Source: DASVXQ01 sp046727955
GTDB taxonomy: Bacteria > Actinomycetota > CALGFH01
Length of the DNA: 15,018 nt
NCBI GenBank assembly: GCA_046727955.1
Contig: JBKPDO010000400.1
Location: 1 to 15,018 of the forward strand
Direction of reading: 5' to 3'
The notes beneath the pieces were generated by a model, which worked only from the letters and a program-made list of their open reading frames with translations, did not search any database and was not told the DNA's origin. A program made the translations under genes and the position numbers. This document shows positions 1-10,561 of the stretch, piece by piece (within the stretch, counting starts at the first letter, position 1; every line of letters starts with the position of its first letter).

Positions 1-72
1 ACCCCGCTGCAACGACAGCCGGACCGCCTCGGCGCGGAACCCCGGCGGGTACGGCTTGCGGTAGTTCGGCAC
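1..72 (-). CDS. IS3-family transposase OrfA, N-terminus only (runs off window)
   Basis: Only 24 codons are inside the window, reading leftward off its edge. They begin at a GTG at 72 and contain the stretch NYRKPYPPGFRAEAVRL. The pattern YPPxFRxEAVRL is typical of the start of the helix-turn-helix OrfA protein of IS3-family elements, which binds the element ends; the companion OrfB integrase would lie outside the window. A purine-rich AAGGGAG lies about five bases before the GTG. A GTG two codons upstream is an alternative start. The terminal repeat at 115-141 supports the assignment. Whether the element is intact cannot be judged from this fragment. Confidence 0.7.
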   Translation of the reverse strand, partial: MPNYRKPYPPGFRAEAVRLSLQRG

Positions 73-141
73 ACCCACTCCCTTCTTGGCGAGCACACAC
101 CCGCCAATCGTTGAGGTGTCTACCGAATCGGGGCAAGCTCA
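1..141 (-). mobile_element. IS3-family insertion sequence, 5' end
   Basis: Read on the minus strand, the element begins at 141 with TGAGCTTGCCCCGATTCGGT. IS3-family elements end in TG...CA and many actinobacterial members start with a similar TGA-x-CTGCCCC-x-TTCGGTxGACAC sequence. The OrfA start follows at 72. The neighbouring transposase frame loses family resemblance exactly at this TG, which marks the junction. The other end and any target duplication lie outside the window. Confidence 0.65.
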
Positions 142-551
142 TACAGCACCTTCTGGTTGGCCCAGCCCCTGGGTCGTTGCACCCGCGTGGCCAGCCCGTC
201 CACGCACACCGCCTCGCCGGACAAGGCCATCTCTTCGAGCTGGTCACCCAGGTCGGCCAGGGTGGTAATGAACGTTCCGTCGGGCTGGCAGCACCCGAGC
301 GCGCCAAGCTCGCCGAGCAGGAGATCCATGCTGTCACCCACCTCGGTCTTGGAGATGCCGACCATGCGGCCGGCGCGCCGGTACGACAGCCCATCGAGGA
401 TGACCGCGGCGACGGCGTCCAAGCGGACCTCCAGGGCGAGCGGCGGGGTGCCGCCCAGCCCGGGCGGCCGGGGTGGGGTCAGGTGGGCGAGGCGGCCGGC
501 CAGCCAGGCCAGCACCCCTGCGGGCAGCGACGACCGCGGGCAGTATGACAA
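120..551 (-). pseudogene. IS5/DDE_Tnp_4-type transposase, truncated by the IS3 insertion
   Basis: The frame encodes 143 residues from a TTG at 551, preceded on the minus strand by an AGGAGG about ten bases away; longer in-frame starts up to 710 exist but lack family resemblance. Residues about 38-86 form the helix-turn-helix recognition region (LDGLSYRRAGRMVGISKTEV). Residues 115-119 (VCVDG) carry the first catalytic Asp of a DDE transposase, followed by QRPRGWANQKVLY, which normally leads into a conserved Gly-Lys segment. Resemblance stops at Tyr137, whose codon ends at 141, exactly at the IS3 terminus. The last six residues (ELAPIR) come from the IS3 end. The rest of the DDE fold is missing, so the protein should be inactive. 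The family subgroup is uncertain. Confidence 0.65.
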
Positions 552-604
552 CGGGACCAGACCTCCTGGCAGGCGTGAACACTTTGCCCATGGTCTGGTC
601 CCGT
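551..604. repeat. 13-bp perfect inverted repeat around the IS5-type transposase start
   Basis: The arms are ACGGGACCAGACC at 551-563 and its exact complement at 592-604, separated by 28 bases. On the minus strand the inner arm touches the TTG start at 551, and the arm/loop boundary overlaps the likely ribosome binding site (562-567). It could fold in a transcript entering from outside and hide that site, as known for several insertion sequences, or act as a terminator. It has no T tract on either side. Confidence 0.6.
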
Positions 605-697
605 CAATGTCAGGACTTTGGAGCACCGCGGATACCCTCAATTCAGGCTCGGAGGCTGCCTGAACACTCCGCGCTGACGAATGCGACGTTACGCGCT

Positions 698-734
698 CAG
701 GATCCTCCAAGGAGGCTCACAGGTTCCTCTAAGG
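698..734 (+). promoter_or_regulatory. Tandem direct-repeat operator upstream of the first response regulator
   Basis: Two 15-bp copies, CAGGATCCTCCAAGG (698-712) and CAGGTTCCTCTAAGG (720-734), match at 13 of 15 positions and start 22 bp apart, two DNA turns. This is the usual layout for dimeric OmpR/PhoB-family regulators, and the downstream copy sits where a -35 element would be for a -10-like GATACT at 744-749. An almost identically built site recurs at 3030-3066. The assignment as the binding site of the regulator at 791 is inference from position and duplication. Confidence 0.65.
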
Positions 735-743
735 GTGCCGTGT

Positions 744-749
744 GATACT
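744..749 (+). promoter_or_regulatory. Putative -10 element for the first response regulator
   Basis: GATACT lies within TGTGATACT, nine bases after the end of the operator at 734. A transcript starting near 756 would have a leader of about 35 bases before the GTG at 791. No good -35 hexamer is seen, consistent with an activator-dependent promoter. The equivalent position at the second operator (3076-3081) reads TGAACT. Confidence 0.4.
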
Positions 750-790
750 CCGCCCGAGGTGCCTGCGAGGATCTGGAGGGATGGCTGAGC

Positions 791-1492
791 GTGGTGTCAC
801 CGGCGGAGCCGCAGGCCCGGGTGCTGGTGGTCGACGACGAGGCGTACATCACCGACCTGGTCGGGATGGCGCTGCGCTACGAGGGGTTCGACGTGGCCGT
901 CGCCGCCAGCGGCCGGGAGGCGCTGACCAGGGCCGGGGAGTTCCGGCCCGACCTGCTTGTGCTCGACGTGATGCTGCCGGACGTGGACGGGATCGAGGTG
1001 TGCGCCCGGCTGCGGCGCGACGGCATGCAGGCGCCGGTGGTGTTCCTCACCGCACGTGACGCTACCGAGGATAAGATCGCCGGCCTCACCGTCGGCGGTG
1101 ACGACTACGTCACCAAGCCGTTCAGCCTTGAGGAGCTGATCGCCCGGGTGCGGGCGGTGCTGCGGCGCACCCGGCCGGGTGATCGCCCCGCCCGTCTTGC
1201 CTTCGCCGACCTGGAGATCGACGAGGACGCCTACCAGGCCAGCCGCGGCGGCGCGCCGATCGACCTTCGCCCGACCGAGTACAAGCTGCTGCGCTACCTG
1301 GTCCTGAACGCGGGGCGGGTGCTGTCCAAGACGCAGATCCTCGACCACGTCTGGAACTACGACTTCGGCGGCAACGCAGGCGTGGTCGAGACCTATGTCA
1401 GCTATCTGCGCCGCAAGGTCGACCGCGACGGCCCGCCGCTGATCCACACCGTCAGGGGCGTCGGCTACGTGCTGCGCCTGCCGAGGAGCTGA
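791..1492 (+). CDS. OmpR/PhoB-family response regulator
   Basis: The 233-residue protein is a two-domain transcription factor of normal length for the family. The receiver domain (about residues 9-122) has the acidic pair Asp15-Asp16, phospho-acceptor Asp59 in VLDVMLP, Thr87 in FLTAR, and Tyr106 and Lys109 in DDYVTKPF. The C-terminal winged helix (about 135-230) has the typical LRPTEYKLLRYLVLNAGRVL, YVSYLRRKVD and HTVRGVGYVLR segments. GGAGGG at 775-780 precedes the GTG at 791 by ten bases; the next codon, also GTG, is an alternative start. The gene ends 15 bases before the kinase start, so the two are almost certainly co-transcribed. The tandem repeat at 698-734 suggests autoregulation. Family membership is secure; the signal and regulon are unknown. 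Confidence 0.96.
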   Translation: MVSPAEPQARVLVVDDEAYITDLVGMALRYEGFDVAVAASGREALTRAGEFRPDLLVLDVMLPDVDGIEVCARLRRDGMQAPVVFLTARDATEDKIAGLTVGGDDYVTKPFSLEELIARVRAVLRRTRPGDRPARLAFADLEIDEDAYQASRGGAPIDLRPTEYKLLRYLVLNAGRVLSKTQILDHVWNYDFGGNAGVVETYVSYLRRKVDRDGPPLIHTVRGVGYVLRLPRS

Positions 1493-1507
1493 GGGAAGGA
1501 AGGACCC

Positions 1508-5296
<3,789 letters not shown>

Positions 5297-5328
5297 GACA
5301 GACTGCCCGCACCGAGTCGTCGGCCGGA

Positions 5329-5349
5329 CGTAGGGAGCGAGTCCCTGCG
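5329..5349 (+). terminator. Hairpin downstream of the MMPL gene
   Basis: CGTAGGGA at 5329-5336 pairs with TCCCTGCG at 5342-5349 (eight pairs, one a T-G wobble) around a five-base loop, 33 bases after the stop codon. There is no T tract, as is common for actinobacterial hairpin terminators. Position after the last gene of the operon supports the call. Confidence 0.45.
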
Positions 5350-5484
5350 CCCAGCCGCTGCGGTGAAGACCATCACGGACACCCTCAATGAACTGTCCAA
5401 GTTATTCTTTTAGGAACCCTTAGTAGCCGACGATGGCCGTGGCGGGACATCATCATGACGAGGGAGGATGTGCTGACGATTCAC
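5350..5484. other. Spacer with an AT-rich island, possible promoter region
   Basis: No gene is recognised here. Positions 5389-5426 are strikingly AT-rich for this window and include TTATTCTTTTAGGAACCCTT, the likeliest place for a promoter for the genes that follow. TTTTAGGAACCCTTAG faintly resembles half of the 698-734 repeat in either orientation, but there is no second copy at 22 bp, so I do not call an operator. A GAGGGAGG lies at 5460-5467, before several possible start codons. Confidence 0.3.
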
Positions 5485-5874
5485 ATGAGAAGGTTCGTGG
5501 CACCGCGAAGCGGTGATGTCGCGGGGCTGGCCTGCGGCCGGGTGTTTGGCGACGTGGCGCTGGCGGTGGCGGGCCGGCGGTTGCCGCCTGGCCCTGGTAC
5601 CGCGGCCGCCGCCGACGGCCCGGTCGGCGGGTGGGGCGGTGACTGTGTCGCACGGCGCGGCGCGGCGGGCGTTTGCGGGCGGGCACCGGATGGTGCTGCC
5701 GAAGGGGTCGACGGGGATAGTCCAGGCGCGGGCCGGGGTTCGTGCCAGGGGCGCCCCGTCAGGTGTCTGGTGGCTGGACGGAACCTCGGCAGGGGTAGTG
5801 GCGGCGTGGGCCTGGGGATGGCCGGCGCAGTGGCCGGCGCGGTGACCGGCGCGGCGGTCATCCTGGGCGGGTGA
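5485..5874 (+). CDS. Hypothetical protein, doubtful
   Basis: I do not recognise this 129-residue frame, and it may not be a gene. It starts at ATG 5485 (an in-frame ATG also exists at 5455) and ends in a TGA that overlaps a GTG in frame with the next response regulator. The body is rich in Gly, Ala and Arg, without a known motif. The last 25 residues (MAGAVAGAVTGAAVILGG within them) could form one membrane helix, encoded by three near-identical 12-base units at 5825-5860. Other frames across the same stretch are also open, so codon bias does not decide. A short membrane protein upstream of a two-component system would be plausible; so would non-coding or decayed DNA. Confidence 0.25.
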   Translation: MRRFVAPRSGDVAGLACGRVFGDVALAVAGRRLPPGPGTAAAADGPVGGWGGDCVARRGAAGVCGRAPDGAAEGVDGDSPGAGRGSCQGRPVRCLVAGRNLGRGSGGVGLGMAGAVAGAVTGAAVILGG

Positions 5875-5879
5875 GCGGG

Positions 5880-6539
5880 ATGCGCGTGCTTGTCATCGAG
5901 GACCACGAGGAGCTGGCCGGCGTGCTGGCCCGGGGGCTGCGCCGCGACGGGATGGCGGTCGATGTGGCTCTCGACGGCGGCGACGGCTGGTTCAAGCTGG
6001 GCGTGTCCGACTATGACGTGGTGGTCCTTGATCGCGACCTGCCGGTGCTGCACGGGGATGAGCTGTGCCGCCGACTGCGCGCACAGGGCGCGGGAACCCG
6101 GGTGCTGATGCTGACCGCGGCGGGCGGGCCCCGCCGTGCCGCGCAGGGCCTGGGGCTCGGCGCGGATGACTATCTGGCCAAGCCGTTCGACTTCGTCGAG
6201 CTGATCGCCCGGGTGCGGGCGCTGGCCCGCCGCCCGGCGACGGCCCGGCCGCCGGTGCTGGAGGCGGCCGGGATCCGCCTCGATCCGGCCACCCGGTCGG
6301 CGAGCCGGTTCGGCCGGCCGCTGGAGCTGGCGCGTAAGGAGTTGGGCGTGCTGGAGGTGCTGCTGGCCGCCGAGGGCCGCGTGGTCAGCGCCGAGGAGCT
6401 GCTGGAGAAGGTGTGGGACGAGAATGCGGACCTGTTCACCACCGCGGTGCGCACCACGGTCAAGAAGCTGCGCCGCAAGCTGGGCGAGCCGGACCCGATC
6501 GAGACCCTGATCGGGTCCGGCTACCGGATCCCGCGATGA
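5880..6539 (+). CDS. OmpR/PhoB-family response regulator (second system)
   Basis: The 219-residue protein starts at ATG 5880 with the canonical opening MRVLVIEDHEE; GTG 5871, three codons earlier and overlapping the preceding TGA, is an alternative. GGGCGGG at 5865-5871 is a possible ribosome site. The receiver domain has acidic Glu7-Asp8, phospho-acceptor Asp51 in VVLDRDLPVLHGDE, Thr79, and Lys101 in DDYLAKPF. The winged helix (about 125-218) includes LARKELGVLEVLLAAEGRVV and TTVKKLRRKLGEP and ends GSGYRIPR. It overlaps the kinase gene by four bases (ATGA), so the pair is translationally coupled. The protein clearly differs from the first regulator of this window and is not a recent duplicate. 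Its targets are not visible; the exporter operon downstream is the natural candidate. Confidence 0.95.
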   Translation: MRVLVIEDHEELAGVLARGLRRDGMAVDVALDGGDGWFKLGVSDYDVVVLDRDLPVLHGDELCRRLRAQGAGTRVLMLTAAGGPRRAAQGLGLGADDYLAKPFDFVELIARVRALARRPATARPPVLEAAGIRLDPATRSASRFGRPLELARKELGVLEVLLAAEGRVVSAEELLEKVWDENADLFTTAVRTTVKKLRRKLGEPDPIETLIGSGYRIPR

Positions 6540-7702
6540 AGCATCCGCGGCGCCTGAAGGTCCGTGGCCGCCTGGCGTTGCGGCTCGCGGCGCTGGTGGT
6601 GGCGGCCGGGGCGGTGCTGCTGTTCGTGAGCTATGGGCTCGTCTACGCCAATGTCAACAACATCTTGAACCACCCGCCGGCGGTGGCCGGGCCGGGCGGT
6701 CCGCCGGCGCCACCGAACCTTCCTACGCAGAGCAAATCCGTAGCGGTGCATTACACCCTGTCGACGCTGCTCGTGCAGTACGGCGTCGTGCTGGCCGCCC
6801 TTGCCGTGATCGTGGGCGGGCTGGCCTGGCTGGTGGCGGGGCGCATGCTGCGGCCGCTGCGGCGGATCACCGAGACGGCCCGGCGGATCACCGGCGAGGA
6901 CCTGCACAAGCGGCTCGCGCTTGGCGGGCCGCCCGACGAGCTGACCGAGCTCGGGGACACCTTCGACGGGATGCTGGCCCGGCTCGAGGCCGCCTTCACC
7001 GACCAGCAGTTGTTCGCCGCCAACGCGGCGCACGAGCTGCGCACCCCGCTGGCCGTGGTGCGCGCCGAGCTCGACCTGCTGCTCACCGGCCCGGAGCCGT
7101 CACCGGCCGAGGTGCGCGACACCGCGACGAGGTTGCGGCGTGCCGTCCTGTCCTGCGAGCGGCTGCTTGAGCGGTTGCTGACCCTCGCCCGCGGGATGCT
7201 CGCGCCCGGGGATCGGGAGCCGGTGCCGCTCGACGAGAGCGCGCGCCGGGGCCTTGCCGCCGCGGATGAGGCGGCTGGCACGCGGGGCCTGACCATACGT
7301 CGCGAGCTGCGCGAGGCATGCGCCGACGGCGATCCCTGGCTGCTCGGCGAGCTGGTCGGCAACCTGCTCGACAACGCCGTCAAGTACAACCGCCCGCACG
7401 GCTGGATCGCCGTGGACACCCACACCGACGGGGACCACGCCGTCCTGGAGATCTCCAACAGCGGGCAGCGGATCGCCGGAACGGACCTGGCGGGGCTGCT
7501 CGAACCGTTCCGCCGCGCCAACCAGCAGCGGATCGGGAACAGCTCCGGCCTCGGCCTGTCGATCGTGCGGGCCGTCGTCGCCGCCCACGGCGGCGACCTC
7601 GGCTTGCGGGCGCTCGCTGACGGCGGCCTCGCGGTGCGGGTGAGCCTGCCCGCCGCCCCGGCGCGCCGCGACGGGCAAGGGCCCGTCAGCCTCACCGGAT
7701 AG
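6536..7702 (+). CDS. Sensor histidine kinase (second system)
   Basis: The 388-residue protein starts at ATG 6536, overlapping the regulator stop. Membrane segments are at about 13-36 and 80-101; between them lies an extracytoplasmic loop of only about 43 residues, proline-rich at 47-63, too small for a folded ligand domain. This suggests sensing within or at the membrane. HAMP spans about 102-155, phospho-acceptor His166 lies in NAAHELRTPL, the N box is NLLDNAVKYN, and the G2 region is NSSGLGLSIVRAVVAAHGG. The G1 motif reads SNSGQ around 307-311: the usual Asp of DxGxG is Asn308, a variant I know from other actinobacterial kinases with NSG motifs. The C-terminus is followed after 18 bases by a strong hairpin, so this pair forms its own operon. 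Confidence 0.95.
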   Translation: MKHPRRLKVRGRLALRLAALVVAAGAVLLFVSYGLVYANVNNILNHPPAVAGPGGPPAPPNLPTQSKSVAVHYTLSTLLVQYGVVLAALAVIVGGLAWLVAGRMLRPLRRITETARRITGEDLHKRLALGGPPDELTELGDTFDGMLARLEAAFTDQQLFAANAAHELRTPLAVVRAELDLLLTGPEPSPAEVRDTATRLRRAVLSCERLLERLLTLARGMLAPGDREPVPLDESARRGLAAADEAAGTRGLTIRRELREACADGDPWLLGELVGNLLDNAVKYNRPHGWIAVDTHTDGDHAVLEISNSGQRIAGTDLAGLLEPFRRANQQRIGNSSGLGLSIVRAVVAAHGGDLGLRALADGGLAVRVSLPAAPARRDGQGPVSLTG

Positions 7703-7720
7703 CGCCCGTCAGGCGGTCCG

Positions 7721-7745
7721 GGCCGGCTGGGGCGCCTGGCCGGCC
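7721..7745 (+). terminator. Strong hairpin after the second two-component operon
   Basis: GGCCGGCTGGG at 7721-7731 pairs with CCTGGCCGGCC at 7735-7745 (eleven pairs, two of them G-T) around a three-base loop, 18 bases after the kinase stop. There is no T run. It also overlaps the 12-base palindrome CTGGCCGGCCAG at 7736-7747. It is the best terminator candidate in the window and separates the two-component pair from the exporter operon. Confidence 0.6.
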
Positions 7746-8010
7746 AGTGAGCAGGCGGGAACATTCCGTCCCTGCGAGGCGGCACAGCCCGCAGGTCCGT
7801 GCGCGGCGCCGATCCTCGACCGTTTCGCTGCGGCTGCGTCGTGCGCACCGCCGACGGCTGGTCCACCAGGCGCCGGCACGGGGGCCGCTCCCGGCATCCG
7901 GCAGGACACGAAGACGCCACACGCGGCCGGCAACCATGACGGCTAAAGGCGCCTATCGGTGCGGAGCGCAGGTGCGGAGCGCACGACGACGTGAAAGGCC
8001 AGGAGATGCC
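7746..8010 (+). promoter_or_regulatory. Upstream region of the exporter operon, with 13-bp tandem repeat
   Basis: This spacer holds no recognisable gene; the frame open through it only extends the lipoprotein frame upstream and looks non-coding. It must contain the promoter of the four-gene operon, but I see no convincing -35/-10 pair. GGAACATTCC at 7758-7767 is a small dyad. Two perfect head-to-tail copies of GGTGCGGAGCGCA lie at 7958-7970 and 7971-7983, just upstream of the ribosome site AGGAG at 8001-8005. Confidence 0.4.
7958..7983 (+). repeat. Perfect 13-bp tandem repeat
   Basis: GGTGCGGAGCGCA occurs twice without spacer, 28 bases before the lipoprotein start codon. It lies in the untranslated leader or promoter. 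It may be a protein-binding tandem site or simply a slippage duplication. Confidence 0.8.
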
Positions 8011-8520
8011 ATGAAAGACAGCGCCAGCCGCGCCCGCGGCCAGCGACGGGGAAGCCGGCTGCGGCGGGACGGTTGCATCGTGGCTGTTTTTCTCTGCCTC
8101 GCGACGTTCGCTGCGGCCTGCGGCGGGTCGCACGGCGCAGCCGGCGGGGCGCCGCGGAGTCCCCTTGCTTTCGCCACGTGCATGCGGGCGCACGGGCTGC
8201 CCAACTTCCCCGATCCCGACAGCAACGGGCAGTTTAACTTGGCTGGGATTAATCAGAACTCGCCACAGGCGCGGCGCGCATTTCAAGCCTGCGGGTCGTC
8301 GGGTGCGAACACCGATCCTGGCCAGCGATCCCAGTGGATGGCACAGGGACTGAAGTTCTCCCGGTGCATGCGCGCGCATGGCGTACCGAACTTCCCCGAC
8401 CCGAACTCGAATGGCCAGAACAGCGTCCAGGTCAATGGCCAAAACCCGCTGTTCCAGCAGGCTCTCAAGGCCTGCCGTCCGTTGCTGTCGGGCGGGAGTT
8501 CCAGCGGGAGCACGCCGTGA
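8011..8520 (+). CDS. Lipoprotein with duplicated CMRAHG module
   Basis: The 169-residue protein starts at ATG 8011 with AGGAG five bases upstream. An Arg-rich N-terminus, a hydrophobic stretch (about 23-36) and a lipobox-like FAAAC with Cys37 indicate a lipoprotein anchored outside the cytoplasmic membrane. Two copies of one module follow: residues 54-94 and 116-155. Each has F-x-x-CMRAHG-(L/V)-PNFPDP-(D/N)-SNG and ends in a second Cys (57 and 94; 119 and 155), so two disulfides are likely. I have a general recollection of small secreted actinobacterial proteins with CMRxxG-x-x-FPDP motifs near MacAB-like exporters, but know no established function. The stop overlaps the adaptor start (GTGA), tying it to the exporter. 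A role as substrate-binding or accessory lipoprotein is inference. The closely spaced Cys, Met and His could also bind a metal. Confidence 0.85.
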   Translation: MKDSASRARGQRRGSRLRRDGCIVAVFLCLATFAAACGGSHGAAGGAPRSPLAFATCMRAHGLPNFPDPDSNGQFNLAGINQNSPQARRAFQACGSSGANTDPGQRSQWMAQGLKFSRCMRAHGVPNFPDPNSNGQNSVQVNGQNPLFQQALKACRPLLSGGSSSGSTP

Positions 8521-9736
8521 GGGCCGCTTCGGCCGCGGCCAGCAAGCGGCGGGGCGGCGTGACCGCGGGCACCGGCGAGCCCGGGTCTCCCGCCGAGCTT
8601 CCGGGAGGCCGGCCGCCTGGCCGCTGCCGGTGGCGGGTCCTCGCTGGTGTGGTGGTTGTGGTGGCCGGCACGGTGGCCGGCGCGGTGGTCAGTGTCGTGC
8701 GGCCCTCCGGTGGCAGCGGTTCGGGCGCGAGCGGGAGCGCCAACCCGTACCAGACCGTTTTTGGCACGGTTACCCAGGGGACGTTGACCTCGCAGACCTC
8801 GGTGAGTGCCACGTTGGGGTATGCGGGCAGCTACAGCGTGTTCAACCGCGACCAGGGCACGTACACGGCGGTGCCGGAGGTGGGCCAGGTCATCCGTCAG
8901 GGCCAGGTGGCCTACCGGGTGGACGGGTCGCCGGTGGTGCTGCTGTATGGCTGGGTTCCCGCCTACCGGGCGTTGTCGGAGGGGGCGACCGGCGCTGATG
9001 TGCGCCAGCTCAACCATGATCTAGTAGCCCTGGGGTATGCCACCGCGGCGGAGCTTTCTTCCTACGACTACTTCAACTGGGAGACCGCCGCTGCGCTGGC
9101 GGAGCTGCAGGCGCATCTGGGCGTAACCCAGACCGGCAGCCTGAGCCTGGAGCAGGCGGTGTTCGTGCCGTCCGCGGTCAGGGTGGCCGCGGTGCAGGCC
9201 AGCCTGGGCGGACCGGCGGGCCCTGGGTCGCCGGCACTGACGGCGACCTCAACGACCCGCCAGGTCACTGTCAACCTGGACGCGGCCCAGCAGTCCTATG
9301 TCAAGGCCGGTGACAAGGTGACGATCACGCTGCCGGACCTAAAGACGACCCCGGGTGTCATAACGTCGGTGGGGACGGTAGCCACTGCTGGATCGTCCGG
9401 CAAGGGATCCGCAGGATCATCCGGCTCAGGATCTTCGGGGGTGGGCGCGACGATCCCGGTGGAGGTGAAGATGTTGCACCCGGCGGCGGCCGGCGCCTTG
9501 GACCACGCGCCGGTGCAGGTGTCGATCACCACCGCCAGCGTCCAAAACGCCCTCGCCGTCCCCGTCACCGCCCTGCTGGCCACGACCAGCGGCGGGTACC
9601 AGGTGCAGGTCGCCGGCCCGGCAGGGCATGACCACTTCGTGCCGGTCAGCCTCGGGCTGTTCGACGACGCCGCCGGCCTGGTGCAGGTGACCGGCCCGGG
9701 GCTGCAGGCCGGGCAGAAGGTCGTGGAGGCACAGTC

Positions 9737-9740
<4 letters not shown>
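8517..9740 (+). CDS. HlyD/MacA-like efflux adaptor with peptidoglycan-binding-like domain
   Basis: The 407-residue protein starts at GTG 8517, overlapping the lipoprotein stop by four bases, with GGGAG six bases upstream. A cytoplasmic tail of about 38 residues and one membrane helix (about 41-61) are followed by a Gly/Ser linker. A beta-rich adaptor half (about 78-150) leads into a PG_binding_1-like region (about 153-215; EGATGADVRQLNHDLVALGY, then a helix ending in LQAHLGVTQTG). A membrane-proximal beta domain follows, broken by a Gly/Ser-rich loop at about 284-304. The architecture matches membrane-fusion adaptors that pair with MacB-type transporters in Gram-positives, where the peptidoglycan-binding domain probably anchors the complex in the wall. 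The long coiled-coil hairpin of Gram-negative MacA is absent, as expected without an outer-membrane channel. The substrate is unknown. Confidence 0.88.

Positions 9741-10557
<817 letters not shown>

Positions 10558-10561
<4 letters not shown>

Noticed and set aside
5401..5423. Third copy of the tandem operator
   Set aside because: Only one weak half-site (TAGGAACCCTT) is present and the position 22 bp away does not match, so it is reported only as an AT-rich island.
6413..6535. Possible longer start for the second histidine kinase inside the regulator gene
   Set aside because: The added residues overlap the regulator C-terminus in another frame; ATG 6536 gives the ATGA overlap and a normal N-terminus before the first membrane helix.
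7747..8010. N-terminal extension of the lipoprotein frame
   Set aside because: It would put nearly 90 Arg-rich residues in front of the signal peptide; ATG 8011 has a good ribosome site and a proper lipoprotein signal.
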